In this document: piece after piece, positions 7,498 to 16,538 of the stretch
Position numbering within the stretch: position 1 is the first letter of the stretch
Layout: each line of letters opens with the position of its first letter
Assembly (NCBI RefSeq): GCF_039904985.1
Contig: NZ_CP157005.1
Span: forward strand, 2,418,001-2,482,000
Source of the DNA: Methylomonas sp. AM2-LC
Lineage (GTDB): Bacteria; Pseudomonadota; Gammaproteobacteria; Methylococcales; Methylomonadaceae
Length of the DNA: 64,000 nt
Reading direction: 5' to 3'
The notes under the pieces: generated by a model
Told to the model about the DNA's origin: nothing
What the model saw: only the letters and a program-made list of their open reading frames with translations
Database searches by the model: none
Translations under genes and position numbers: made by a program

Positions 7498-9468
7498 TTA
7501 TAGCTCTTTAGCTAATAGCAAGGCTTCAAACTCGCTCACTGGCACGGGTTTACTGAATAAAAACCCTTGGCATACTTGACAGTTATGTTGTTCCAAAAAC
7601 TCGCGCTGGGAGTGGGTTTCCACACCTTCGGCAATTACTTCCATGCCTAAATGGTTAGCCATGGCGATGATGGTTTGCACTATTACGGTGTCATCCGGAT
7701 CTATGAGTATATCTTGTACAAAACTTTGATCTATTTTAAGTTGATCCAGCGGTAGTTTTTTCAGGCTAGAAAGTGATGAATAGCCTGTACCAAAATCATC
7801 CATGGAAAACCGCACGCCAATAGCGCGAAGTGCATTCATTTTAGACACAGTGTCATCAATATCCTCAAGTACCATCGTTTCGGTCAATTCCAGTTTTAAG
7901 CGGTCTGGATTGATGCAGGTGGTTTGGATGACTGACACTACGTTTTCTACAAAATCCGGTTGACGGAATTGGTGCGCACTGACATTGACAGCTAATTGCA
8001 GATGTTCAGTATGCGGAGAAGATTCCCAGCTTTTAATTTGTTGACAGGCGGTTTCCAGAACCCAGAGACCCAAAGCCAGTATTAAGCCAGTCTCTTCCAT
8101 TAACTGTATAAATTCTATGGGTTGTACCAGTCCACGCTGTGGGTGTAACCAGCGGGTTAACACTTCGGCACCTATGGTATGGTTGTGTTGATTAACCTGT
8201 GGTTGATAATAGAGAATAAATTCACCCTGTTTTACCGCGTCTCTAAGATCCGCTTCCAGTTTTACGCGGGCGGTAATAGTGGCTTGCATTTGCGGATCAA
8301 AAAAACATAAGGCATTACGCCCCAGATTTTTAGCTTGATACATGGCGATATCTGCCTGTTTCAATAATTCATCCATGCCTTGTTCGTGACCGCTAAATAA
8401 GGTGGCCCCCATACTGGGTGTGCTGCGATAGTCGTAACTATTTAACAAATAAGGCTGACGCAGGGCCGATTGTATTTTTTTGCCGATAAGTTCTGCATAT
8501 TTAGCGGCTTCCAGTACATTTTCGTTGAGATTTTCCAGTACCACCACAAATTCATCGCCTCCCAAACGGGCAACGGTGTCACCTTCACGCACACAAGAGG
8601 TTAAACGCTCTGCCACAATTTGCAGAAGCATGTCTCCCATATCGTGTCCTAAGGTATCATTTAGAATTTTGAAGTTATCCAGATCGATAAACAATAAACA
8701 GCCTTTGCGGTGATGCCGATGACTGCTGACTAGTGCCTGTTTTAAACGTTCCTGTAATAGGCGGCGGTTGGGTAGCCCGGTTAATGGATCGTAAAAGGCT
8801 AGGCGTTCAATTTCCTCGGCAGTTTGTTTACTGAGGCTCATATCCAGGTAAGTTCCCAGATAATGCGTAATTTCGCCATAGTCGTTTTTAATGGAGGTAA
8901 TGGAGAGTTGTTTGGGGTGAATTTCGCCATTTTTATGTTTATCCCAAACTTCGCCCTGCCAACTGCCGTTACGGGCGATGTGTTCCCATATTTGTGTATA
9001 GAGTTTGCTGCTGGTGTGCAGATCCGATGCGAGTATATTAGGACTGCGTCCAATGACTTCGTCTGCGCTGTAGCCTGTGGTTTCTATGAAAGCTTGGTTG
9101 ACGCGTACAATTTTACGTTCGGTATCGGTAATAATGGTGCTTTGCCAGGCATTAAAAATGGCTGCAGCAATATGCAGCTCTGAGGCCATTTTTTGGGTTT
9201 CGATCAAGCTGTCGTTAAGCGATTGATTATCTTCCAGTAGTTTGGCTTGATGGCCTTGTAGCATAGACAGTGCGTTGATAAAAATCAGCGAGGCAATTAG
9301 AGAGGTAATAAAACCTGTTACCAGAAAAGCCGATGAAATTTCGCCGGTTAGTAGTTGGGCGAGTGCGCTGGTCAGCATTTCACTGAATGCAACGCACATC
9401 AATACCGAGCTTAACAAAAGTCGGGTTCTAGAAGATTCTTTTAGCCAGTTAATAAAACAAGCGTTCAT
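7498..9468 (-). CDS. PAS-GGDEF-EAL dual c-di-GMP protein
   Basis: 656 residues. Two hydrophobic segments (about 17-37 and 47-68) anchor it in the inner membrane. A PAS domain with its PAC tail (about 95-215) follows, carrying NQAFIETTGYSADEVIGRSP. The GGDEF domain (about 225-385) has RLGGDEF, an intact active site for c-di-GMP synthesis. The EAL domain (about 400-650) has EVL in place of EAL but keeps the metal-binding Glu, and also has DDFGTGYSSL and KIDQSFV, so phosphodiesterase activity is plausible. With the two HD-GYP genes it forms a c-di-GMP cluster on one strand, though the 200-260 nt gaps do not prove an operon. Confidence 0.95.
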   Translation of the reverse strand: MNACFINWLKESSRTRLLLSSVLMCVAFSEMLTSALAQLLTGEISSAFLVTGFITSLIASLIFINALSMLQGHQAKLLEDNQSLNDSLIETQKMASELHIAAAIFNAWQSTIITDTERKIVRVNQAFIETTGYSADEVIGRSPNILASDLHTSSKLYTQIWEHIARNGSWQGEVWDKHKNGEIHPKQLSITSIKNDYGEITHYLGTYLDMSLSKQTAEEIERLAFYDPLTGLPNRRLLQERLKQALVSSHRHHRKGCLLFIDLDNFKILNDTLGHDMGDMLLQIVAERLTSCVREGDTVARLGGDEFVVVLENLNENVLEAAKYAELIGKKIQSALRQPYLLNSYDYRSTPSMGATLFSGHEQGMDELLKQADIAMYQAKNLGRNALCFFDPQMQATITARVKLEADLRDAVKQGEFILYYQPQVNQHNHTIGAEVLTRWLHPQRGLVQPIEFIQLMEETGLILALGLWVLETACQQIKSWESSPHTEHLQLAVNVSAHQFRQPDFVENVVSVIQTTCINPDRLKLELTETMVLEDIDDTVSKMNALRAIGVRFSMDDFGTGYSSLSSLKKLPLDQLKIDQSFVQDILIDPDDTVIVQTIIAMANHLGMEVIAEGVETHSQREFLEQHNCQVCQGFLFSKPVPVSEFEALLLAKEL

Positions 9469-9802
9469 TTATCTGTATCCAGATTCGTTACAGGGGATAA
9501 GCTTTAAAAATTAAAAGTATATAAGCAGAATCTATCTGGGTAAATCATCATAAATGCAACCTTATTGCCAAGATTTATGTTAAAAATAATCATTTTAGAG
9601 CTTATCTTTAATAGATAAAAGCTATGCACTTTTGTTCAAATTCTCAATTTTTGACGGTTTTCTGTGAATTTCATCATAATTGTCTGCTGACTATCTAGCA
9701 ATCAGATTTCCTTGGTTTTGTAGACTAGCCGTCATTTTTATATTGGCAAAACCAGAAATATCAACTTCTGTAGAGTATGTGTCTAGTTTGCCGCCTATAG
9801 TT

Positions 9803-10489
9803 TTAGTCCATGAAATGCATGCGTCGGTATAAATTGCGTGCCTGATTGACCGACTGACGATTGAAGTCGGCGATGGCCTCATAGCGACCTGCCAGCCAAT
9901 CTTGATAGACGCTACTGGCTTTTTTAGCACTGCCATCTTGCAGACCAAACGCTTGCGCAAGGCTTTGCAAATCGGTTTGAGCCTGGTTTGGGTAGCTGCC
10001 GTTCCACACGGTATGGGTATCAAAAACGCGCTCATCCCAGGGTTTGGCATCCAGCGGAATGACGACGCTGGGTTTCACCCGATTAATGACGCAACGTTGC
10101 CAGAGAAAACGTAAATCAAAGCCACTAATGTAATGACCGACCCATTGGCGGATGAAACGCCGTTGACCGGTGTGATCTTCTAGTTGTGCCATTTCGTCCA
10201 TAAAGGTTTGTAATAAGCCGCGTTCACTGGATAGGTCGTCGCGCCAAAAGGCAATGACTTCCTGATCGTCTATTGCCCAGGCGATAGAAAATATTTCTCC
10301 ATACAGACCATCCAGTGCAGTTTGTACGTAGCGACGCTCTGCTTCTTTATGTAAATTTTCTTGATACCATTTGGCAATGCTATCTGGATTTTTGTAGGTG
10401 GCTGGTGGTTTGATAGATTGCGTGATATGCGCAATCATTTGTGGATCTTGCAGCGGAATGGTTTGAATATCAATAAAAATCGTCGCCAT
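9803..10489 (-). CDS. PolB-like 3'-5' exonuclease fold protein, active site degenerate
   Basis: 228 residues resembling the predicted 3'-5' exonuclease family (DEDDy, PolB-exonuclease-like). Motif I reads FIDIQTIP where DxE is expected, so the Glu is Gln. Motif II is clear (VGHYISGFDLRFLW). Motif III reads DFNRQSVNQARNLY where the family has a Tyr-x-x-x-Asp arrangement, so Tyr is Phe and Asp is Ser. Three metal-site or catalytic positions are therefore changed while the fold and length are kept. It may be a non-catalytic nucleic-acid binder. ATG start at 10489 after a GTGA leader. The neighbours do not suggest a pathway. Confidence 0.8.
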   Translation of the reverse strand: MATIFIDIQTIPLQDPQMIAHITQSIKPPATYKNPDSIAKWYQENLHKEAERRYVQTALDGLYGEIFSIAWAIDDQEVIAFWRDDLSSERGLLQTFMDEMAQLEDHTGQRRFIRQWVGHYISGFDLRFLWQRCVINRVKPSVVIPLDAKPWDERVFDTHTVWNGSYPNQAQTDLQSLAQAFGLQDGSAKKASSVYQDWLAGRYEAIADFNRQSVNQARNLYRRMHFMD

Positions 10490-10767
10490 TGAGTCACCTG
10501 AATACCTAGTCTATAAATACGGGCTTCGCACCCGCCTGGCGGTTTAGCTCTGATTATGAGGGCGAGGTGAACCGCTAAAATTTATTCCCATAAAGGGATA
10601 ATTAGCACCTTGTCACTCCGAGTATGTCCGTTGTTGGTTTGATCATCCATACCTAAAGGCTTAGATGAATATGAATTTATAATCTTGTGCGATTGATGTG
10701 CCATCTTCCGTTAACACTTCCTAAACCGCCTGACCATTACCTTGCATAGTGACTAATATTTTAGCAT

Positions 10768-10790
10768 AAATTTAGCAAAACGCTAAATTT
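10768..10790. promoter_or_regulatory. Palindrome upstream of the bacterioferritin genes
   Basis: AAATTTAGC at 10768-10776 and GCTAAATTT at 10782-10790 form a perfect inverted repeat with a 5-nt spacer. It is about 75 nt upstream of the bfr promoter. The half-site GCTAAAT also forms the inverted repeat beside the S24 repressor at 16289-16319. It could be an operator; it does not match a Fur box. Confidence 0.45.
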
Positions 10791-10851
10791 ATAGCTTTTT
10801 GCTTTACGCAAGATAAGCGGTGTCTAGCTGTGTTGATTTGCTATCTAGTAG

Positions 10852-10879
10852 TTGACGCATTTGGCAGACAGGTTACAAT
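10852..10879 (+). promoter_or_regulatory. Sigma-70 promoter for the bacterioferritin operon
   Basis: TTGACG (10852-10857) and TACAAT (10874-10879) are separated by 16 nt, a near-consensus housekeeping promoter. Transcription would start near 10886, about 80 nt before the first bfr start codon. The rest of the 10490-10964 gap shows only the palindrome at 10768. Confidence 0.65.
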
Positions 10880-10964
10880 CTTTGCCATACTTATCAGTTC
10901 TTGAGATAGGCTAAGCAATAAACGGGTTGTTTCGCATTGTTTCAATACTATTATGGAGAGACTT

Positions 10965-11444
10965 ATGAAAGGCGATAAAAAAATTCTGGGGATACTGAAT
11001 GATCTGCTGGCAGGTGAATTAAGTGCGTCCGATCAATATTTAATCCATGCAGAAATGTATGCAGATTTTGGCTTGCCGCATCTGGCCGAAAAAACCCTGC
11101 ATGAATCTGAGCATGAGCGGTTACATGCTCGCGCCCTGATACAACGTATTTTATTTCTGGAAGGCAAGCCAGATATGGTTAAACGCCATGCCATTCAGGT
11201 GGGTAGTCAGGTGCAGGAAATGCTAAAAGCCGATCTGGCAGTGGAATATCAGGTGGTGGGTGAATTGAAAAAAGCCATTGTCGCTTGCGAAGCAGCTGAA
11301 GATTTTGTCAGCCGAGATATACTGGTGCTGCAATTGGATGATACAGAAATGGATCATGCTTACTGGTTGGAAAAACAATTGCATTTGATCAGTTTGGTCG
11401 GTATTGAAAATTATGTGCAAAGCCAAATGAAACCAGGTTTATAA
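10965..11444 (+). CDS. bfr: Bacterioferritin subunit with ferroxidase centre
   Basis: 159-residue bacterioferritin-type ferritin that oxidises and stores iron in a 24-mer shell. Compared with E. coli Bfr, the ferroxidase ligands Glu18, Glu51, His54 and Glu94 are present, and Glu127/His130 align with Glu128/His131 after a one-residue insertion. The haem ligand Met52 is Arg, so this subunit should not bind haem. ATG 10965 is chosen over 10953 because GGAGAG lies just upstream and it gives the conserved MKGDKK start. The next gene, 20 nt downstream, encodes the complementary subunit, so the two probably form a mixed shell. Confidence 0.93.
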   Translation: MKGDKKILGILNDLLAGELSASDQYLIHAEMYADFGLPHLAEKTLHESEHERLHARALIQRILFLEGKPDMVKRHAIQVGSQVQEMLKADLAVEYQVVGELKKAIVACEAAEDFVSRDILVLQLDDTEMDHAYWLEKQLHLISLVGIENYVQSQMKPGL

Positions 11445-11464
11445 CATTTAAGGAGAGCGATACC

Positions 11465-11947
11465 ATGAAAGGCGATAAAAAAGTGCTGGATATTTTAAAC
11501 AAGGTACTTAAAAACCAACTGACCTCGATTAATCAATATTTTTTACATGCGAGGATGTTTCGCAATTGGGGTCTGGAAAAACTCAACGATTTTCAGTACA
11601 AACAATCCATACGGGTAATGAAAGAAGCCGATAAGGTGATTGAGCGTATATTATTCCTGGAAGGCTTGCCCAATCTGCAAAATCTGGGAAAACTGTCTAT
11701 TGGCGAAAACATTGTGGAATGTTTGTTAAGTGACCTTAACAACGAGAAAGAGACTCAACGGCCTTTATTGGTTAAAGCAGTGGCACTTTGTGAAGAACAT
11801 CAGGATTTTGTGAGTCGCGATTTACTGACAGAATTATTGGAACATTGTGAGCAAGCCATAGATTGGTTGGAAACCCAGCAAAGCCTGATTAAGGATGTGA
11901 CCCTGCCGAATTATTTGCAGGCACATATTGAGGTGGCGGGTGAATGA
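11465..11947 (+). CDS. bfr: Bacterioferritin subunit with haem ligand, no ferroxidase centre
   Basis: 160-residue bacterioferritin, more like E. coli Bfr in sequence ([22 protein letters not shown]). The haem ligand Met52 is present. Ferroxidase positions are lost: Gln18, Val51, Glu54, Cys127 and Ala130; only Glu94 remains. It would supply haem sites between subunits for electron delivery during iron release, while the upstream subunit supplies ferroxidase activity. This division of labour is known from paired Bfr genes in Neisseria and Magnetospirillum. RBS AGGAGAG precedes ATG 11465; co-transcribed with the first gene. Confidence 0.93.
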   Translation: MKGDKKVLDILNKVLKNQLTSINQYFLHARMFRNWGLEKLNDFQYKQSIRVMKEADKVIERILFLEGLPNLQNLGKLSIGENIVECLLSDLNNEKETQRPLLVKAVALCEEHQDFVSRDLLTELLEHCEQAIDWLETQQSLIKDVTLPNYLQAHIEVAGE

Positions 11948-12072
11948 AGGACATAGTTTCTGAGATAACGGCTATGTTTGGTTAAAACAAAGCTTAGATT
12001 GAATCTTGGGGTGTTAGCGATTTTAAGGCTAACGCCCTGGATTGAAAGGGTGTTAGCGATGTTGGGCCGACA

Positions 12073-12099
12073 CCCGTATTTCGCTACGCTACATACGGG
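12073..12099. terminator. Hairpin between convergent bfr and rhlE
   Basis: CCCGTAT (12073-12079) and ATACGGG (12093-12099) enclose 13 nt in the gap between two convergent genes. There is no clear T-tract. It also has the form of a short extragenic palindrome, so the terminator role is an inference from position. Confidence 0.4.
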
Positions 12100-12114
12100 C
12101 TACATTAATTAGAT

Positions 12115-13254
12115 TTATAGCGCGGCAAAGCCACTGACTTCCTGGCTGGGGATTTTGTTGCCAATCAGTTTTTCTACCAGACGGAGTGCTTGGTATTCTT
12201 CAGAACACACTAAGGATACTGCTTGTCCATTTTGGCCGGCGCGTCCGGTTCTGCCAATACGGTGTACATAATCGCTGGAGGAACGCGGCAGTTCAAAATT
12301 AACTACATGCGGTAATAGCGCAATATCAATGCCTCGCGCAGCAACATCGGTTGCCACCAATACACGAATATTACCTTGTTTGAAACCGGCCAAAGCACTG
12401 GTTCTGGCTCCCTGACTTTTATTGCCGTGGATGGCTGCGGCACTAATCTCGGCGGTATTGAGTTTTTCGGTGAGTTTGTTTGCTCCGTGTTTGGTGCTGG
12501 TAAACACCAATACCTGTTGCCAGTTATTTGTTTTGACTAAATGGGTCAATAAAGCAGTTTTTGCACCTTTGTTGACCTTATACACTAATTGTTCAATGGT
12601 GTCGGCGGTGGCGTTTTCGGGCGCGACTTCAATTTTGACTGGACTATGCAGTAAATCGGCAGTCAGTTTACGAATATCGGCGGAAAAAGTAGCAGAAAAT
12701 AACAGGTTTTGGCGTTTTTTGGGTAATAAGGCCAATATGCGGCGTATGTCTTTAATAAAACCCATATCCAGCATGCGGTCAGCTTCATCCAATACCAGAA
12801 TCTCCACTTTATCCAGTTTCAGCGCATTTTGCTGGCATAAATCCAACAGGCGTCCTGGCGTGGCTGTTAACACGTCTACACCACCACGCAGTCGCATCAT
12901 TTGTGGATTAATTTTAACGCCACCAAACACGACATCGGATTTTATACGCGGGTGTAGATGAGAGCCGTATTTTACGACAGATTCGCCCACTTGAGCTGCC
13001 AGTTCGCGGGTTGGTGTCAGTATTAAAGCTCTAACTGGACGATTGCGCTCGTGATGAATATGGCTGAGTTTGTGCAGAATAGGCAGGGTAAAACTGGCGG
13101 TTTTGCCGGTGCCGGTTTGAGCGGCGGCCAATACATCATGCCCTGCTAGTATGGCGGGGATGGCTTGGGATTGAATAGGGGAGGGTGTGGTGTAACCGGC
13201 TTCTGTCACAGCATTTAGCAAAGCGCTGGATAAGCCAAGTTGGGTAAAGGGCAT
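12115..13254 (-). CDS. rhlE: DEAD-box ATP-dependent RNA helicase, RhlE type
   Basis: About 379 residues. The motifs in order are the Q motif ([14 protein letters not shown]...PIQSQAIP), AAQTGTGKT (I), PTRELAAQ (Ia), TPGRL (Ib), DEAD (II), SAT (III), then in domain 2 [12 protein letters not shown] (IV), [10 protein letters not shown] (V) and [10 protein letters not shown] (VI). It unwinds RNA duplexes and acts in ribosome assembly or RNA decay. The frame is open to 13350, but ATG 13254 has a GAGAGAATCT leader and gives the conserved MPFTQLGL start. It lacks the long basic C-terminal tail of some RhlE proteins. Confidence 0.93.
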   Translation of the reverse strand: MPFTQLGLSSALLNAVTEAGYTTPSPIQSQAIPAILAGHDVLAAAQTGTGKTASFTLPILHKLSHIHHERNRPVRALILTPTRELAAQVGESVVKYGSHLHPRIKSDVVFGGVKINPQMMRLRGGVDVLTATPGRLLDLCQQNALKLDKVEILVLDEADRMLDMGFIKDIRRILALLPKKRQNLLFSATFSADIRKLTADLLHSPVKIEVAPENATADTIEQLVYKVNKGAKTALLTHLVKTNNWQQVLVFTSTKHGANKLTEKLNTAEISAAAIHGNKSQGARTSALAGFKQGNIRVLVATDVAARGIDIALLPHVVNFELPRSSSDYVHRIGRTGRAGQNGQAVSLVCSEEYQALRLVEKLIGNKIPSQEVSGFAAL

Positions 13255-13556
13255 AGATTCTCTCAATAGAAATAAATAAGCAGATAGTACACCAATCTGG
13301 GGTTGGTGTTTTGTGTAAAGAAAATAGGCTGCAAAAACTTTTGTAACCAATTATATATTCATAGCGGCAGGTGGCTCCCGTCGCAACCTAACTCATTTAT
13401 GGCGGTTAGGATTAATGCTGTGTAGCGGTTATTTTTTGTTGACGGTGGGTTACGTTGTGCGGCTTACGCATCCACTTGCTTTGCTCGGTTTGAATGTCTA
13501 AATAGTCATTAAGCCAGAGGGTAATCAAATGCAAGTAGATAGGCTGGTTTTATAAG

Positions 13557-13904
13557 TTATTCGCTATCTGTAATGGCTGGTTTTTGGCTTGGTTGATAGC
13601 GTGTACCGGTCGTAAATAATTTGCCATCAATGATTTTCATTGGTCTGGGTTCTCGTTTATAGCCGTTCTGTTCCATGACTTGTCTTAGCATACGGTTAAT
13701 CATTCTTAACCATAAATCTGCTTTAATGGCTTTGCCAAATTGTTTCCATAACTGCTCTTGTATGCCTTCGATTGCAGGGCGGCGGTTAGCAGTAGTGGTT
13801 TGTAATATGACTAGGGTTTCGGCTTGGTTCATAAATTCCCACAAGGCGATTCCGGTGGCAGTGCTGGCGATTTCGGTATAGGGGCCGGGTTTAAATTCTT
13901 GCAT
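13557..13904 (-). CDS. Hypothetical protein, 115 aa, phage-like early module
   Basis: I do not recognise a family. ATG 13904 is preferred over 13937 because AAAGAGGC lies at good distance upstream. The product is soluble, with a basic C-terminal region (NRMLRQVMEQNGYKREPRPM) ending in a polar tail. It is the last of four minus-strand genes (13557-16023) downstream of a replication-type gene and divergent from an S24 repressor, which suggests an accessory gene of a phage or integrative element. Confidence 0.55.
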   Translation of the reverse strand: MQEFKPGPYTEIASTATGIALWEFMNQAETLVILQTTTANRRPAIEGIQEQLWKQFGKAIKADLWLRMINRMLRQVMEQNGYKREPRPMKIIDGKLFTTGTRYQPSQKPAITDSE

Positions 13905-14046
13905 AGTAGCCTCTTTATGTAGCGTGGACTTATTCAATCCAATGTCTTAGTGTGGACAAAACATCTAAGTTTACATTGTTTTTATACACTTAGCTATTAT
14001 AATTAACTTAATGTGTGGGTTCTTATCCGTTACATCAGTTAACGCG

Positions 14047-14119
14047 TACTGTATACCTGTATGCTTTGACAGCGCTTTGCTAAGCGAAGACTAAAGGTTT
14101 ACCACAAAGGTATACAGTA
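14047..14119. repeat. 12-bp inverted repeat in a 350-nt intergenic gap
   Basis: TACTGTATACCT (14047-14058) and AGGTATACAGTA (14108-14119) are perfect inverted repeats enclosing 49 nt that contain a smaller AGCGCTT stem. A second hairpin, GTCACT/AGTGAC, follows at 14123-14140. The gap 13905-14257 holds no plausible gene. The structure could be a terminator for the upstream genes, an operator pair or a small RNA. Confidence 0.5.
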
Positions 14120-14257
14120 GCGGTCACTTAACTCAGTGACTAGTTTACTAAAAAATGCGGGCAACTAATAGCATTGATATGCACGTTAGAAATTTTCTTT
14201 GCTCAAGCATGGTCTGCCGTGTCATTAAAATGCAAAACACGCATTATGCTTACGCAC

Positions 14258-14527
14258 TTAAGCGGCAATTAACTCTGTAATACCTCTGCGGATGACAGGG
14301 AATTTTTCGATAATAGTAAAGCGTCGATTATGAGTTTGCGCCCAGGCTTTAAGGGCTGAAGTACTGATGGTGCGTGCTGCGCCATAACTACGATTTCCTT
14401 GCTCATCTTCAGCCGTAATAATAGGGCCCGCCAAAGCCCATTGATCAGGTTGTTCGGGGTGGGCGAGAATAAAGTGTCGATCACCAACGATGGCGCGGCG
14501 TTGAAATTGACTGTCTAATGATTCCAT
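14258..14527 (-). CDS. Hypothetical protein, 89 aa
   Basis: Small soluble protein of unknown family. ATG 14527 has a strong GGAG leader (GAAAGGAGCAAAC) and is preferred over the frame's first codon at 14542. The sequence contains AILAH-like beta segments and a C-terminal RFTIIEKFPVIRRGITEL. It sits in the minus-strand early gene set after the replication-type protein, with its own 230-nt leader. Confidence 0.55.
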   Translation of the reverse strand: MESLDSQFQRRAIVGDRHFILAHPEQPDQWALAGPIITAEDEQGNRSYGAARTISTSALKAWAQTHNRRFTIIEKFPVIRRGITELIAA

Positions 14528-14756
14528 GTTTGCTCCTTTCATAGGGTAGTGCGTGGTTTAAGAAATGGGTATGTTCAGATTTCGATTAAGCTAAAATTCA
14601 CTCACTCGTTAGCGTCGTTTTTTATAATTAAAATCAATGAGTGATAGGATGTGCCTAACAAGGTACAGCGCATCTGTGGCAATTGGCGATGTGCTTCCTT
14701 ACAGTGCAAATGCTATAAATACTTGGCTTTATGCTGAGTTGTTAGTTATGGCCGGG

Positions 14757-15209
14757 TTATCCATTACGTAACAGCTGTTGAGCAGCCTGCATCAGGCGTT
14801 TTCGGTAATGCAGGCGTTCCGTTTCATTCAGCTTGCGATAGTTTAGATGCGCTGCGACGATGGCTTGAAAACGTTGGCTATCGTCGCCACGCCACCAAAT
14901 ATGTGCTTTTGCTGCTTTCAGGATGTAACGTTGGTAACGTGTATCTAATTGCCGGAACTCTCTGGAAAGATAAATGAGGCGTTCGGCGTAAGGCCAGCGC
15001 AGGGTGTCATTGATCCAGCGTTTGCCTTCCCCCGAGCGCACAGGTTGAAACGTTTCCTGCCAAAAGCGTAATGTAGAGGCCCCTTCCATAAAGGGGTGTG
15101 GTGACAATACGTCTGCCGCATGCAGATTGATATACTCCTGCAGGCTAAGCGCTGCTAGCGGCTGGCTTAAGTCATTAAGCGTTGGGGCGTTTTTGAATTT
15201 TTTTGCCAT
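14757..15209 (-). CDS. Hypothetical protein translationally coupled to replication-type gene
   Basis: 150-residue basic, helical protein (many Arg, Trp and Tyr; e.g. YRKLNETERLHYRKRLMQ) with no recognised domain. ATG 15209 (MAKKFKNAPT) overlaps the 3' end of the upstream replication-type gene by 35 nt, indicating translational coupling; a start at 15227 is also possible. In phage early regions such a partner often assists replication, but nothing in the sequence proves this. Confidence 0.6.
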   Translation of the reverse strand: MAKKFKNAPTLNDLSQPLAALSLQEYINLHAADVLSPHPFMEGASTLRFWQETFQPVRSGEGKRWINDTLRWPYAERLIYLSREFRQLDTRYQRYILKAAKAHIWWRGDDSQRFQAIVAAHLNYRKLNETERLHYRKRLMQAAQQLLRNG

Positions 15210-16023
15210 GATATTGCTCTTCTGCAATCTTAATAAACTTGACCGGATGAATAATAAAATCGAACGACGCTAAAAACGGTTGGCCATCACGCCCAGCACA
15301 GCGTCCCATTAAAAAATCGGAACGGCTGATATGCCGAAAATAATTTTGCCAACTTTGCAGGTCGTCCAGTTCATCCTCGAATAAGGCTTTAATGCGACGC
15401 CGGCGCGGGTCGTTAAGCTTGTATACTTTTGGCAGCCCAGGTAGACATTCATGATACAAATCCACAATCGCTTGATACGGCGTTAATGCCGAACGTTTGG
15501 TGGTGGAACTACTATTATCTCTACCTTCAGGTAGAGAATTAGATTCCTGAATACCTGTATTTTGATGTGTGGGATGGTGCAACTGTGCTAAGGGCAGGCT
15601 GGTTGGCGTATGCTTGGCTGCCGAATCTGCGGCAATGCTAGTTTGCGCCTGCGGGTAGTGGTTGTGGTCGGCTACTGGTGCGCTTGTGGGGTATTTATTT
15701 TGCGCAAATTTATCGATATCGGCTTTCGGCAGGAAAAAAATCAGATAATCAGGATCTGGAATACGTTCAATTAACCCCGCTCTTTTTAATTGATCGATAG
15801 AGGCGCGAATACTATCTTTACTGGCTTTGGGCTGCACCTGACGGTTAATCCATTCTTGAACGATTTCTGCCAGCATCAGTAGGCTAATACGGCGCTTACT
15901 GCCGCCGCTAATGCGGGTGCCATAATCCATATAACGGCGAATGCCGCGTAAATAGATAATCTGAGCCCGTAACGGCAAGCCTTGCAAGGCATCGTCTTCC
16001 TCATTATTCCAACAAGTTCTCAT
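15175..16023 (-). CDS. Phage/plasmid-type replication protein with winged-helix N-terminus (putative)
   Basis: 282 residues. The N-terminal 105 residues match the pattern of winged-helix replication proteins of prophages and integrative elements: LPLRAQIIYLRGIRRYMDYG, then ISLLMLAEIVQEW and SKDSIRASIDQLKRAGLIER ending in a beta hairpin. A Ser/Pro/Asn-rich linker (about 115-180) is followed by a helical domain beginning LTPYQAIVDLYHECLPGLPK, a segment typical of such proteins' C-terminal part. It probably starts replication or loads a helicase. It diverges from the S24 repressor with a 510-nt control region between them. Confidence 0.6.
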   Translation of the reverse strand: MRTCWNNEEDDALQGLPLRAQIIYLRGIRRYMDYGTRISGGSKRRISLLMLAEIVQEWINRQVQPKASKDSIRASIDQLKRAGLIERIPDPDYLIFFLPKADIDKFAQNKYPTSAPVADHNHYPQAQTSIAADSAAKHTPTSLPLAQLHHPTHQNTGIQESNSLPEGRDNSSSTTKRSALTPYQAIVDLYHECLPGLPKVYKLNDPRRRRIKALFEDELDDLQSWQNYFRHISRSDFLMGRCAGRDGQPFLASFDFIIHPVKFIKIAEEQYHGKKIQKRPNA

Positions 16024-16281
16024 ACATTCCTGCTTAAAATAGTGTTGGGTGCCCGTGCTAATAAAGTACCCGTTTGTTATTTGAGCCTATCAACAGACTA
16101 CCCAAAAAAGCCCGGCAATGACTGCCGGGCAGGTGGGGTAGACCATGCAGCAGACATTTTCCCGGTCTGCCAGCGGTATAACGCTAAAGCTTGTGCTAAA
16201 TATTTTGCACGGCAAAATTTACGCCTATGCTAACTTTTACGGGCGATTTTAGTGCTGTAAAAGGTTTATATGACCACAATA

Positions 16282-16319
16282 TAGCGTAACGCTAAATATA
16301 AATCAAGCAAATTTAGCGT
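16282..16319. promoter_or_regulatory. Candidate repressor operators between replication gene and S24 repressor
   Basis: TAGCGTAACGCTA at 16282-16294 is a palindrome around one base. ACGCTAAAT (16289-16297) and ATTTAGCGT (16311-16319) form a second, overlapping inverted repeat. They sit in the 512-nt divergent region between the repressor at 16539 and the replication-type gene at 16023, where a CI-like repressor would be expected to bind. The rest of the gap (16024-16535) has no gene. Confidence 0.5.
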
Positions 16320-16538
16320 AATGCACATTGCTATTATGCTAAATAAGGCTTTAAATGTTAACCACTTGCTGGTAGCGCTGCTAACAGAACTTGAAGCGGC
16401 TGCCAGATAAGTCGGGCAAGATTAAATTGTCGGTGTATTTCCACGACATGGGTACATGCAGACTTTAATAGCCTGTTAGATAAAAAAGCACTGGCACTCA
16501 ATGGTTGATTTGGTTGTCGGTCCGATTAGGGGAAATTG

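Noticed and set aside
8480..9183. Plus-strand frames opposite the GGDEF-EAL gene
   Set aside because: Shadows of a clearly coding gene on the other strand.
9691..10050. 119-codon minus-strand frame
   Set aside because: It overlaps the exonuclease-like gene in another frame and has no domain or RBS.
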